This document shows positions 12,054-24,289 of a DNA stretch of 64,000 bases, one piece after another. The DNA is from Ailurus styani. Its lineage: Eukaryota; Chordata; Mammalia; Carnivora; Ailuridae. The DNA lies in assembly GCA_002007465.1 (NCBI GenBank), contig LNAC01000038.1:6764421-6828420 (forward strand), written 5' to 3'. Each line of letters opens with the position of its first letter. The stretch's first letter is position 1. The notes under the pieces were generated by a model. The model ran no database searches, had not been told where the DNA came from, and saw only the letters and a list, made by a program, of their open reading frames with translations. A program made the translations under genes and the position numbers.

Positions 12054-12245
12054 CACGGGCGCCTGGGTGGCTCAGTGGGTTAATGCCTCTGCTTTCGGCT
12101 CAGGTCATGATCTCAGGGTCCTGGGATCGAGGCCCGCATCGGGCTCCCTGCTCAGTGGGGAGCCTGCTTCCCCCTCTCTCTCTCTGCCTGCCTCTCTGCC
12201 TCCTTGTGATCTCTCTCCCTCTGTGAAATAAATAAATAAAATCTT
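12054..12245 (+). mobile_element. CAN SINE, young mustelid-type, perfect 19-bp TSD
   Basis: The head GGGCGCCTGGGTGGCTCAGT begins at 12057. The body has the 'CTGCCTGCCTCTCTGCCTCC' block and the tail is AAATAAATAAATAAAATCTT. The flanking duplication TATAAAAAATATCCACTTC (12035-12053, 12246-12264) is identical over 19 bp, which points to a recent insertion. Confidence 0.96.
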
Positions 12246-12264
12246 TATAAAAAATATCCACTTC

Positions 12265-13230
12265 TTAAGTACGTTAATCTGCTCTTTTGTCATCTTCTTA
12301 TATACTTTACAAATAACCTTAGTACTTGGAATAATATCCTGTCTTTTTCTTATGTTTCTTTTCAACAAAAAATCAATTATCAAAGCACTGCACTTTATGC
12401 AAATAATTTTTAATTCTACCATGAAATACATTTTACAGTCAAATAAACACTGTACCCTTTCTTTTTTCCAATATGAGAAAAAACATTACCAAGTGAGTAG
12501 GTCAAAATTATCTGCATGTAATGTACTTTCCTAAATATATTTTGTAAATTCTCTTACTTTCTTGAACAAATGAGACAGATATTTAGTTGGATGGTAGAAA
12601 AGTCAAATATAATTATGTATAACTGCTGGATTTTACACCATGAATAGGAATAAAACATTGATGTTAATATCGGGGAGTGGTTTCTACAAGTTTGAGATTG
12701 TATTTTGCCTTAATTTTGACCCAACCATTTTATGGGTTCATTGGATATATTGACTGGTACTGGTAATATGATGATAATTGCACACAAGTAGTCTACATAA
12801 TGTGATTATGATGATACCAAATCTTAATACTAGGTACATAGAAAATCTTTTAGTGTCTGAAATTCTTTAAAGAAACAATTTTGAAAGTACAAAAGACATT
12901 AAGCTGTGAGTTAGCAAGGGACTAAGAAAAAAGATGGACTGGTTGTAGTAAACACTGTACTCAATATGAGTCAACAATGTGCTGGAGCTACACAAAGATA
13001 GCTTTTATTCCTTTTAGCATAATAATAGCAATCATTTAGATTTTGATGTTTGTATTTTTAAATATTGATTTTACATATATTTCCTGGAATAATCTTCAAA
13101 ATACTGTTAGAAATTATTAACACCCTTTCGAGATGCATGAACTGCATCTCAGCAAGTTTGTGTGTCTTGCTGTTGATCTTGCTGCTAATAATCTTTTTCT
13201 CCTTGTTTAATTTATGTAACATACAGTAAC
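12265..13230. other. Unassigned AT-rich DNA
   Basis: No recognised repeat or gene. The start codon of a 60-codon frame lies near 12352, without supporting evidence. Confidence 0.45.
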
Positions 13231-14110
13231 AGAGAGCTACATTGACTTCTGTATGGCGGGAGTTAGGAAGGCCACAGAGAGTTGGAAAGCATTCAGAGGA
13301 GAGTGTCTGGGGTAATGAGGAAAGTGGGAGTCCTGGGGAGCTTTAAAGCGGAGCAGAGAGGACCCTGGGCAGGGAGTTCTTGAGTAGTAGCCTCTATGCA
13401 GCAGAGCAGCATTGTTGCTCGCCCTTTCCTCCTTGAATCTCCTTATTGTTCTGTTTCATCATTCTTTCCTAGCTATCCCAATGTGTGTCTGAACATTTTT
13501 CTCTTTCCCCTTAGGTCTTCCTGTTCTGCTATACACATATAAGGGGCCATATATGGGAAGATTCTGATGAATCCAAACCCTCAGCCCCTACAACCCCCAA
13601 AGCCTTCTTTGTTAATAGAGCAGCCCATTTCTCCTTCTGAGGACACTGATCTTCCCTTTCCTGAAGAATCTGTAATAGGCACCCGAGATCACTGTCCTGC
13701 AAAGAACTGCTGGTACTTCTGAAGACCTGTGCCTACCATCTCTCTCTCTCTCTCTTTTTTTTTTAAGATTTTATTTATTTATTTGACACAGAGAGAGATT
13801 ACAAGTAGGCAGAGAGGCAGGCAGAGACACAGGGAGAGGAGGAAGCAGGCTCCCTGCCAAGCAGAGAGCCCGATGCGGGCCTCGATCCCAGGACCCTGAG
13901 ATCATGACCTGAGCTGAAAGCAGAGGCTTTAACCCACTGAGCCACCCAGGCACCCTCGCCTACCATCTCTTATTGTTCCCAGATCTATCATCAGATTGAA
14001 GTCCCCGCTGAACACACAGGTAAAGTACAAAGTGTAATTTGTGAAGAAATTTTAGATATGGAAAAAAAATTGCAAGATTTTACTAATTTACATTTCCCCA
14101 AATCTGGAGA
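13231..14110 (+). other. Unassigned GC-richer, retro- or gene-like block
   Basis: Apart from the inserted SINE, this block has more balanced base composition than its surroundings. A 51-codon frame from ATG 13567 is rich in Pro, Ser and Glu (starts MNPNPQPLQPPKP). After the SINE, a different open stretch at about 13983-14121 reads IYHQIEVPAEHTGKVQSV..., with an acidic/charged EEILDMEKKLQDF segment. It could be a decayed gag-like region of an ERV, a processed transcript or an old exon. I do not recognise it, and no intact gene is present. Confidence 0.35.
13744..13957 (-). mobile_element. CAN SINE, young mustelid-type, in the 13.2-14.1 kb block
   Basis: On the minus strand it runs GGGTGCCTGGGTGGCTCAG through the body to the tail. 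It is flanked by GCCTACCATCTCT (13731-13743 and 13958-13970), a 13-bp perfect duplication. On the left the duplication runs into a short CT run. Excising it rejoins the host sequence at that site. Confidence 0.94.
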
Positions 14111-14165
14111 ACATATATGCTGATAGAGTCTAAAGGTATTGAATCATAGTGGAATGGATATGATA

Positions 14166-14532
14166 TTGTCTTACCCTGCTCGGGCTGCCTTAAGGGAATA
14201 TTATAAACTGGGTGACTTATAAACAATAGAAATTTATTTTTCACAATTGTGGGTCTGGGAAGTCCAGGGTCAGGGAACAGGTAGATTTGGAATATGGGGA
14301 GGGCCTGTATCCTGGTTCACAGGTGGCCATTTTTTCACTGTATCTTCACATGGTAAAAGGGGCAAGGAAGCTTATAAGGGTACTAATCCCATTCATGAGG
14401 CCTCCATCCTCATGACCCGATCACAAAGACCAAACATTCAAATATCGCCACGGTTGAAATTAGGATCTAACATATACATTTTGAGGGGGAGGGCGATGGT
14501 GGTTGTGTGCACAAACATTCAGTCTATAGCTT
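14166..14532 (-). mobile_element. MaLR LTR (MST/MLT1-type)
   Basis: The + strand shows the antisense order of a MaLR LTR: 'GGGCTGCCTTAAGGGAAT', 'ATAAACTGGGTGACTTATAA', 'AGAAATTTATTTTTCACAAT', 'TCTTCACATGGTAAAAGG', 'CCTCCATCCTCATGACCC' and the end 'CACAAACATTCAGTCTATAG'. The 95-codon frame inside is incidental. Confidence 0.85.
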
Positions 14533-17043
14533 AGGTGTCCTAGGCTCTTCGGATGATTCTGTCTGTAAGGATATCAGCAAGGTGTCAGTGGGAGCAGAAT
14601 CTTGGCATCTTCTTCCATAATCATGACAAAGACTGCTTAAGAAACAACACAAATTATTTATTAAAATAGCCACAACTTCTTAAGTAACTTTCAGTATCGT
14701 GTGAGAAAGAAATCACTTTTACATTTATTTTTATGGGGTCCAGATGTAATCTGAACCTGAAATAAATATTGACAAAATTGTTCATACTTTTCTTGACTCA
14801 TTAAAAAGCCAAAATAATGATTGTGTTCAAAAATGCATAAGTGCAATAAATAAGCTTTTTTCAGACACAATCTGAAATTCCCTTGGTATGACATAAATAA
14901 ACTGATTAAGATAAAATTGATTGTTATCTAGGAATAGAAGATCAAAAATTTACACACATACAAGTGTTTTTTTTATAGTATAGTCTGACATTATCACATA
15001 ACCATACAGGATGAACATGAAGAAACACAGTAATGGTTGGATTGAGACCACTCTAACTAAAATATTTTAAACTAATTTTTCTTTTCCTAATAAACTAATC
15101 TCTAAGGTTTCAAAAATTTCAAACGTGGCTATTGCTTTTGACCCTTTCTTTCCACACTTTCAAGGTAAAAGACTGAGTGGACATTGGACCTATTTCAGGT
15201 TCACTGTCTGTTTAGAAGTAAGACAATTTTACAATCACTCCTGATTGGCTTCTCTGTGACAGAGCTCAGAGTGAAATCAATGCTGAATGACCACAGAACT
15301 TACACCAAGCTGGCAGCAGAAATCTAGTGGGCGAGATGGGGACAGCATGTGTTCTTTCAGACCTTTCCCTGCCAACTGTGTGGAAGCACACTGCCTGTGG
15401 TTTGCTGTTATCCCTGCAGCCTTTTAAAAGTGTGAATAGGACTACAATGAGTTGAAGCCTTCTGTTTGAACTGATGTCTTGGAAACTTGTCTCTACTAAA
15501 TTTGGGTCAGATTTCTTCTAGCTTTCAAAAAGGGCAAATTAACCAAAGATATTTTGTTCTATTCATACCATTTTGTCTATGCTTAAGGTGGCTGAGGTTC
15601 TCAATACTGGTCATATGTAACCATTGTTCTCCATATAAGCAGAGAATCACTTTTATCATAGAGGTTAAAATACATTGGAACTATTGATAGAATTTCATTT
15701 CATCATCTACTTACTTGAAATTCCAAATATCTCCCTCATGACACATGGCCAGAAGTAGGTAAGAACAAAATGAAAAGGACGAAGTAGAGCAGAGGTGCTA
15801 AATTGGTAAATGGGTATACTATGTAACTTTATTTTTTAAGAGAGTATTGATATTTGTCCTAATGTGTATGTGATATTTCTGGGTATACATATTATCAACT
15901 TATTTTACTCATTATAGGGAAAACAATGATATTGGATTATAAAAAGCAGGTAATTTCAATAAGACGTATTTTGTGTGAACCATCCCTGTGTGTACAAATA
16001 ATTGTATGCAGCAGTCATTAATAAATCCATACCTTTGTGCATCTTTCAGTGGGAAAATAGAACAAGTTAGGAAATAAATGCAAGCACAGTTTGCTTTCAG
16101 AAAATTTGGCCAAGAGAAAAAATCCTTAGAATATACATATTTCATTATGATAATTTTCGTAATTAACTGGAGATTTCTAGTGATTTAGCACTGAATCATG
16201 TAATTTATTTTTAAGGGGAAATGATACTGACTTGAAGTTCTTAGATCTATATCCTCTGCCAAAAACAACAACAACAACAAAACAAAAACACAAAAAGCCA
16301 AACAAAAAGCCAGAATACTACTGTAGTTACTCAAAAGCTAATCCATTACATGCTTTTGTGGGAAATCCATATTATACTGTTTATTTTAACAGGATCATAG
16401 GTGAACAGATTGAAACAAATCCCTTCTTAAAAATAGTTCATTGTTGAGTTTTCGTTTATACAATAATTATAATCACCAGTCTGTTAAAGATTCACCTGAG
16501 GAATGACTTGATGAAAATTAGCAGAATTTGAATTTCCTTTGTAATTTCTCTTCCCCCATGAAACCAACTAAAGTGGTTAATTGTGTGTGTTTTCACCTAA
16601 TTAGAGTCAAAGAGACAGACTGTAGGGAAATAAGAAGACAGCATCAGCATTTCTCCTCGTTAGGATATTCTGACACTGATTAAGAACAAATACCTATTTT
16701 TGTATGCTTCCACCAAATAAAGGTCCACATCCAGCTAACTCCTTTCATGACAAGAGTTGTGATAGATGATACTGTTTCATGATAGAAATCATGACAGATG
16801 ATGTGCTTCTTAAGAAACAATTCAGGAAAGAAGGTCATCATCTTGTATAGTGAAGAGTTTTTAGCAATCTCATTTACTAAAATTTGATTTCAAAGTGCAC
16901 CAGAGACACTGACTTCACTCTTAAAAAGGCAATTTTATAAGAAGTTGTTAATGTAAGTAAACAGTTGACATTAATTATATATGCAGGATTGAAATTTTAA
17001 GATTAAAATGGACTCCAAAAGAGCAAATATAGAAGAAAGAGCC
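14533..17043. other. Unassigned; less AT-rich block at 15180-15460
   Basis: No gene or repeat called. The block 15180-15460 has balanced composition and no simple-repeat content, so it is a candidate conserved non-coding element, but that cannot be judged without an alignment. The (AAC)n run at 16261-16296 is listed separately. Confidence 0.4.
16261..16296 (+). repeat. (AAC)n/(AAAAC)n microsatellite
   Basis: Tandem AAC units grade into AAAAC units. It could be the relic tail of a retroelement, but no body is identifiable upstream. Confidence 0.85.
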
Positions 17044-17483
17044 TTCTTAGTTTCTCAGGGCCACCATGGCAAGTTATGACAAACTTGATGGCTTAATAAA
17101 ACAACAGGAATTTATTTTCTCACAGTTCTGGTGGCCAAAGTCTGAAGTCAAGGTGTTAGTAATGTTTCTTTCCAGAGGCTCTGAGGGAGAATATGTTGCA
17201 TGCCTCGCTCCTAGTTTTTGGTGTTTTTGGTGGCTGCCAAAAATCTGGTGGCTTTAGACACATCACTCCAATCTCTGAATCTGTCTTAACATGACTTTCC
17301 TCTTGTGTGTCCTTGTGTCTTTTCTGTCTTTTATAAGGAAACTATCGTTGGACTTAGGATCTAGAGATCTTTAGCTTAAATATATCTGCAAATACCTTAT
17401 TTCCAAATAAAGTCACATATAGAGGTCCCAGGGGTTAGGACTCAGATGTACCATTTGGGGCCACTATTCAACCCACAATAACA
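17044..17483 (-). mobile_element. MLT1-type MaLR LTR
   Basis: Antisense MLT1 landmarks are in order: 'TTAGTTTCTCAGGGCCACCA', 'AACAGGAATTTATTTTCTCA', 'CAGTTCTGGTGGCC', 'AAGTCAAGGTGTTAG', 'TCCTTGTGTC..TTATAAGGA', 'CTTATTTCCAAATAAAGTCA' and 'CAACCCACAATAACA'. About 440 bp, near full length. The 63-codon ORF at 17066 is within it. Confidence 0.9.
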
Positions 17484-17756
17484 GCACATAGGGCAAAATC
17501 AGTCCTTATAACAAAAACAGCACATTAAATTGTTGGGATAGACCCATAATACTGAATGTTCGTATCTAAATTACTTATACTGGAGAAATGCCTGCATAGT
17601 TTTAGAGCTATATCAAAACAGATTTTGTTGCTGTTCTTCAGAATCCTGATTTCGTTTCCAAATTTCATAAGGTCCATTTTTTATTATTATAATACTGTTG
17701 CTTTTATCATTGCTCACTACTGCTTTGTCATTAGACACTACTGTAAGATGAAATCA
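17484..17756. other. Unassigned AT-rich DNA
   Basis: Nothing recognised between the MLT1 LTR and the MIR. Confidence 0.4.
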
Positions 17757-17940
17757 TTATTCATGTACTGCTCAATGCATGCCTGGAACTATTCTAAGTA
17801 ATACAGCCCTTCAAAGTAGATACCATTTTAAATCCCTTTGTTACAGATATCAATGTTTAAGAATGGAGAGGTGCACGGCTTGTCCAGTGTTGGACAGTTA
17901 CTAACAGTGAACCAGAATTTGATTCAATGTCTGTTCTGTT
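17757..17940 (+). mobile_element. MIR SINE remnant
   Basis: In MIR order I see a 'GGAACTATTCTAAGTAATAC' block, 'GTAGATACCATTTTAAATCC', 'TTTGTTACAGATATCAATG', 'GGAGAGGTGCACGGCTTGTC' and 'AACAGTGAACCAGAATTTGA'. This is the ancient mammalian tRNA-derived SINE, strongly diverged. Confidence 0.72.
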
Positions 17941-20913
17941 TCTGAGTGAAATCACTATTCTATATTAGGAGCATTTTGTATTTAGTTTCAACAGCATGAA
18001 TGTTACTATTTCAACTGGATTTTGTGGTCTAGAAAAAAATGCATTAAAAACATTTTTAAAGTATTTCTGTACTTAGGGGGAAAGTATTAGGTATAATTAA
18101 GACCTTCGAATAATATTTATTTTCATATAACCAATCTTTCTGAAGAATCTTCTTTAGTTCCCCAAAACCATTATGGATGCCAGTGGCAAACAGTATCTAG
18201 AAAGAAATTTATTATGTATGTGTGGAGGAACAGTTGTGGTTATGTCTATGTAAGTGGCAGAATTAGGGCAAAGCACTGATATAGAAGAATTCTGGGCTTA
18301 GATCTGATCCTCACAATTCCCCTAGGCCTTTGGGGTTCACTGAACTCTAGTGGAGTTTCACTGTGCTGTATGCAGCAGCTAGTGGCTGATTTGTGAGGGA
18401 GAATTAGAGAAAATAATGTAACCAGAAGTCTTTGAATCTGAATGGCATTATTCTGATTTTTTTTGCAATAGATGAGCAAATCTGAAAGGTATTAATTAGA
18501 AAAAATGTGATTATAATTGTAGTAAGACTGTTGTTACAGACATTGTTCACCATATTTCATCACATCTCATTTACGAGGAATTAAGAGAAAAAAAATCCCT
18601 ACTCCTATTATTCTGTTGTCCCACTATATTAAAAAAATTTTTATCTATTGAACAATGGATAATATATATCTTATATTTTCTTTCCTTTCTAGAAGTTTAA
18701 CCCCAAAGTTTTAAGTTTTTCACTAATATCACCTCTGGCTTCATCATGTTTTATACTCTTAATTTCTGTTTATTCCGTTTTTACTGATCTTTTCAATTAT
18801 ATTTTTTCCTTTGCCTTATTTTCAATGTCAGCCTCAGACCCAAGCACAGGTGCCCTGGGTCTTGCTCTTTAAAGTACCCATTGGGATCATCTCTTCTGTT
18901 CAAAGGGAGGAATCCACAGAACAAAGGGGATATGAACATCCATGGCTCACATATGCCTTTTTATCCTCTTTCCAAGTACCCAGACTAGGATTTCCTTCCC
19001 AAATGATCTCAAGTCCATTTTCAGGGCCTGTGCAGACTTTACCCTGAGTTCATCTTGTGGGACACACATTTTCCAAACAGTGTTTGCATCATTAGACCCA
19101 AGGGGCTGACAAGGAGCTGCTCCTTGCAGATGGTTGGACAGAGACTGGACATGAGGCTTAGGGTGTTCACCATGTATGTGTGAAGCCCCTGTTGGTGCAG
19201 AATAGAGCCATGAGAAGGAACAAACGTGTTGGCCAAGAGTCTGATGTCTGGCTTTCTTCACGCTGCTATATTTAGAGGTTGAACAAAGTTTAGTTCCTAA
19301 CTTTTAAACATTAATGCATATGTATATAGGCTTCCATTTGTACTTTTGTTCTAGTTCCCACAAATGTTAGGGAGAAGCGTGCTTACCATAGCCTGCATAT
19401 TTTTGTAACCATTCTTACTCCTGTACAGAGTAAGTACATTTATAAACAGTTGAGATCACAAAGTTACTCTAAGAAATATTTAGTCTCTTTTAGGAATAAA
19501 ACCTGTGGATCGCTTACCAAGTGATTTTCCATAAATCAATCTTATTTTTCAGTTATTCATTTCTCAGTAATTATTTGGCCCTCTATCTCCAAGAACAAGA
19601 ATTGTTACAAATCTATGTATATATGTATTTTTGTATCCATTTGTATAACTATGTAGTTATCACCTTTTTATCATAAATTTATCAATAAATTGATAAGTTA
19701 ACAAATGACACCAAAATACCTTCCTTATCCTCTTGAGATTTCTATGTTTAGAATATTGCTTTATCACTATTTCCCTTAATGAAAGACTGAGTTACATCTG
19801 TTTTATTTTAGCTCAGTAAAGCTGGAGAGCCTATCGTGCAGAACAAGTAGGCATCAGTGAGGCTGCGAAGGGCTCAGGCAATGTCGGTAATCCTGCATCT
19901 CTCCCTGATGCTTGAAAGAAGAGATGCTTTTCGGATTTGTGAGCCTTCTCTTGATCTCACAGAGCCATAACAGCTGTTGAGATCCACATTTTTTTTTAAC
20001 AGAAAGAAATTGATGGTAAATTTTAAAACTCTCTCTCAGTTGGAAATGAAGTGGTCAAACACAGAATTTAGTAGTTAAATGACCTCTTGTCATCAGCAAA
20101 GGGCTACACTTTGATAGTGTATTTCCCAGCAGTTTTTATATTGCAAACATTGGCAATTGAATACTGTGGGGGTCACCGTGTTCTCTAGTTTCAAATAGGT
20201 TTTCCTGCTTTGTAGAGAAGACCTTTTCAGAGCCATTGTTTATTTTTATCCTGAAAATATGCTTTTTTATCATAGAAGGTGGCATTTTTGATGTGTTATC
20301 TCTTCATGTGTTATAACTGAATGATTATGCTGACCCAGAATAGTTTCATAAAATACACATAAAATATTCCCAAATTAATATCCAAAATCTGTTTTACAAA
20401 CCAGACATTTTCTTGGCTATTCTTGTTTCTGCCTGATATTTAATAATCTATCTGAAATGAGGGATTTTCAAAACCAGATATGCTCTAAAAAAATATAATC
20501 ATAGATTAGTGAAAGAGTGTTAAGCTTTTACCTGGAAAGGATACTAGTTTTAAACTGTTTGTTTCTGTAAAAGTTTTTGCAAATAAAAAATGGAGAAAAA
20601 TTTGTACAGATTATGCCTCATTTCACCATTTAAAATCATGCCAGAAAATACACAGTGTATAACCATTTATTGAAAATAAATATAAAATGTATTATAATAT
20701 ATGAGAAATCAGAAGTCATTAATGATTCTAAAATATTCGATGATTTAATCTTTAATTTTCTGCTACTAAAAGATTACAATGCTATGCTATGCCTCACTAG
20801 ATAAATCTTATTGATTTGAATACTAATAAATTGAAATGAAAAATCACCAGTGTAAGATTTTGTAATACAAATGAACAGGGTGTATTCACAGAATTGACAT
20901 ACATTTAGAATAC
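17941..20913. other. Unassigned; less AT-rich blocks at 18830-19260 and 19810-20010
   Basis: No repeat family recognised over about 3 kb. At 18830-19260 a minus-strand frame of 104 codons (18947-19261) and a plus-strand frame of 78 codons overlap. Neither shows a domain I know, nor splice or initiation context. The 19810-20010 block is likewise balanced in composition. These are candidates for conserved non-coding sequence or decayed pseudogenes. Confidence 0.4.
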
Positions 20914-21262
20914 TTTAGAAGTATGTATGTGCATATGAATACATGTGAATATATATATGTGTGTATATATAAATATACTATGTATCATATGTATGGAAAC
21001 ATACATATACACATATATACATATAAAGTAGTGAAGTCATTGGGTCTCATTGTTGAACAGAATTATGAAGGTAAGGAATGCTATTTGTCATTTAATATTT
21101 CAATGCTTCTCTCACTGTTCTTAGCCCTTTCCCACATATTTTATAACTCCATACTACTTATATTTCTATATTGTATTATTGATTTATGTATATGGATAGG
21201 TATATACAACACATGTATATATATTCTTAATATATGTATTTAAATTAAAAATGTATATTTAA
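20914..21262. repeat. AT-rich low-complexity DNA with (TA)/(TATG) runs
   Basis: Two TATA/TGTA-rich runs (about 20921-21027 and 21184-21262) flank a short ordinary stretch. The 106-codon plus-strand frame at 20923-21243 translates these runs into Tyr/Ile/His repeats and is an artefact. Confidence 0.7.
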
Positions 21263-23565
21263 AGTGAAATATAAATGTAGCTATAAAGATGTGGATAAGA
21301 TTTGGAAAAGAGTTGTGAGAAAATTTAGAGCAGGATTCTTAGATAATATTCTTAGTTTTAGAAATACTACAAATTCTATATTGAATATCATTATCCATCT
21401 TTTGTCAAGTTCAAATATTACATTCACCAAATGGACAAACTCAGGACATAATAGCTTATATAAAAAATTATTATCTCTTAACTAATATAAAAGGATATTT
21501 GAAGTTCATATATAATGAATTATGCTACAGCAACTTCAAAATAGAATGAATATCGAACGGTGGTTACTATTCAGGTTAAGTTTAGATATAAATCCAAATG
21601 TTGAATTTTACAAAAGAAAGATCTTCAGAGTAGTGCTCTCCCTCTTAATGGAATCTGGCAAAAAAAAAAATCTGGTTAAATTTCCTGTCTGCCTCTGATA
21701 ATGTATCTCAAATTATTAGATCATGAGAAGAAAAAACAAATGTGTTTCGAAACAAGGGCTTTACAATATTATGAATCACTTTCTTCTGTTAGGACTTAGT
21801 CTTAATATAATAAAAGATTTTCAAGATTCAAATCTCAAACAACATTTTTTACAAATATTACTAGCACAAAATAAACCTATAGAGTCATTTCCAGCTAAAA
21901 CTGAAATATCATTTATTATAAAACTTACTTATTCTACTTATTTATGAATTTGTTTCTGTTATAGTTTTATTCCAGAAATAATTTAAAGTAACATTTCGTG
22001 GTATATTTGAGTAAAGAGTAAAACAAAGAAGCATATTAAATGATTTGAAGAAGAGGGTAATATAAAATTTTTATATAAAGTGGTTATGTACTTGCCAAGG
22101 ATAAGCTTCAATGCAGTCCTTAGTTTTCTAGCAGCAAGACAGAAATGAGAAACCTGGTCTGTGTAGCAATATACAGGGTCCATACGATCAAAGCAATCTA
22201 CTTGCTCAGAAATACAAGCAATACCAATAAAAAAAAAAAGTAAGAAAGAACTTTCTTCAAAGAAAATGTCCCTTATTGAATCCTACTTATAAATATCACG
22301 AATGGTGGTTTATTTTAGTGATGATGGATATATACAAATGCATAATTCAATAACTGTGATTATTGGGGAGGAATCAGAAAAATATGGCATGATACAATGA
22401 CTCACTTTTGTGAATGTCTGAACTATTAAACAGTAGATTTCATATTATGTGGGAAAACTGATAAACAGAACAGCCTTGAAGGAACACTCCACAAATAGTC
22501 TTCTCTCAGAAGGGCCTTTGATAGATATCGGGCAGGAGGGAATTTGAGATTGTATTCCCTGGCAAGTAATTGGAATAAAGCAATTCTATGCTGCCAGATA
22601 AATATTGACCTATATGTGCTAACAGACAGTGAAGCTTGGAATAGAGTTGACCTTCTCTTGTGGAAATTGAATCGTCTAGCCAGGATGTGTGCCTGAATGA
22701 AAGACTATCTGACATTGGTTCAGTGGCTCCTTGAATGAATGCCTGTAGGCAGGGTAAAGATCTCTTGAGCATAGTTTCTAATCCACCATGTCGTACAGAT
22801 GGATGGCAGACCAGAGTATTCAAAACCCTTTTATGTATCGCATACTCACATCTTTTTTGACTAAGTCAGCTTAAAGTCAAGAGCGATTATGTAGCTACCT
22901 CAGCCATTAATGATAAAATAAAATGAAAGTGCCCACAGAATATTTAGCATTGAAAAATCTTTCTTCTTTTAATATACCTTTCTAATCTAATGTAAAAAGT
23001 TACATAGGCTACATCAAAAATAGGTACAAATCTAAGTGCTGTATGGGACAATTATACGGAAATAGTTGAACATTGGTAATAATCTAAAAAAAAATCAGTG
23101 GAAACTTCACATTTATAGCAGCTTCTTTCCTGTCCTACTCAGTTGTAATGATAAAATGAGTATACCGGCTGCCTGTTAAATCTATTTCTTTAGTCATTAA
23201 AGTATTTCATATGAATAGTATCACATCACTTCGGAAATCTTTCTTTAAAGCTGAGATTAGAGAATATCCTTTTATCACACAGAATACATCCATTACCCTG
23301 TCGACAGCAGATTCAACTGATCAAACTTTTCCTGTAGTAACAGGATGAAGAGTTTGAGTGAGAATCATTCAGCAATGATTAAATGGGAGAGTGGGAGCGA
23401 ATCGTCGCTTATACAACTTAGGTTCAATTCAAAATATTAATTTGGATAAACTTGGAAATATCACTTCTAAATTCATACAGACTAAAGGAATCATAAAATG
23501 ACAAATACACAGATCTCATTAACTGAAAAGAAGCATCAAAAAAGTGTCTAAGAATATAAAGTATT
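21263..23565. other. Unassigned AT-rich DNA; balanced block at 22500-22840
   Basis: No recognised repeat. The minus-strand frame 22506-22823 (105 codons, starts MNTLVCHPSVRHGG) lies in a balanced-composition block and is one of the few frames not explained by repeats. I recognise no domain, and it may be chance or a decayed element. Confidence 0.4.
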
Positions 23566-23619
23566 TGTCTTAGTTTGGGATGCCTGAACAGAATAGTGTA
23601 GTCTGAGTGGCTTATACAA

Positions 23620-23704
23620 CATATATATATACATATACATATACATATATATATATACATATACATACATATATATATATATATACATACATATATATAT
23701 ATAT
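23620..23704. repeat. (ATATAC)n / (AT)n microsatellite
   Basis: About 85 bp of alternating AT with interspersed AC, inserted in the MLT1 LTR where the consensus has an A-rich 'aacaacagaaattta' segment. Likely hypervariable. Confidence 0.93.
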
Positions 23705-23817
23705 TTTTTTTCACAGTTGTATAGGCTAGGAAGCCCAAGATAAAGGTGCCTGCTGATTTGGTTCCTGTTAAGAGCTCTGTTACAGATGGCTGCCTTCTTC
23801 CTGTATCTTCGCCTAGT

Positions 23818-23959
23818 GGAGAGAGGGAAAGAGAGAGAGAGAGAAAGAACAACAGAAAAGGAAGGAAGGAAGGAAGGAAGAGGGGGAGGGAAGAAGAAGA
23901 ATGGAGAGGGGGAGGGAGGAGAGAAGGGAGGGAGGGAGGGAGGAAGAAAAGAAAGAGAG
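23818..23959 (+). repeat. 142-bp near-pure purine tract, (GA)n/(GGAA)n/(GGGA)n
   Basis: Only three pyrimidines (23850, 23853, 23902) interrupt 142 bp of purines. GA dinucleotides pass into GGAA and then GGGA units. Such mirror-like purine tracts can in principle form triplex (H-DNA). Confidence 0.93.
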
Positions 23960-24289
23960 TCCTCTGGTTTCTTCTTACAAGGTCACCAATCCATCGTGAG
24001 GGCACCACCCTCAGACCTCATCTAAACCTAATGACCTTCCAGAGGTTTACCTCCTGATACAAATATATAGGGAGTTAAAGTTTCAACATATGGATTTGGG
24101 GGGAATACAAGCATTCAGTCCAAGGCAATATACAAACAGCATCTTTTAATCTACATAACACTTGCCTACAGATTATACGTTAAATTGAAGGACACATCGA
24201 ATAACCTCAGGATTGAAAAACCTCAGGATTCTCCTTTCCTAAGTTGGAGCAAAACAAAACAAAACAAACAAAAACCAGTTCTTCCCTAC

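Larger units (their letters stand above)
23566..24127 (-). mobile_element. MLT1-type MaLR LTR, swollen by internal microsatellites
   Basis: The antisense MLT1 framework is clear: 'TGTCTTAGTTTGGGATGCCT', 'GGCTTATACAACA', 'TTTCACAGTTGTATAGGC', 'GGAAGCCCAAGATAAAGGTG', 'AGATGGCTGCCTTCTTCCTG', 'CAAGGTCACCAATCCATC', 'CTAATGACC' and 'GTTTCAACATATGGATTTGG'. Two expansions (23620-23704, 23818-23959) replace or inflate internal parts. The 194-codon minus-strand frame is translation of these repeats. Confidence 0.87.

Noticed and set aside
20923..21243. 106-codon Tyr/Ile/His-rich frame
   Set aside because: It is translation of TATA/TATG low-complexity DNA.
23424..24008. Longest open reading frame in the window (194 codons, minus strand)
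   Set aside because: It translates the GA/GGAA and AT microsatellites inside an MLT1 LTR into Pro/Ser/Leu and Tyr/Ile repeats. No domain, so not a gene.
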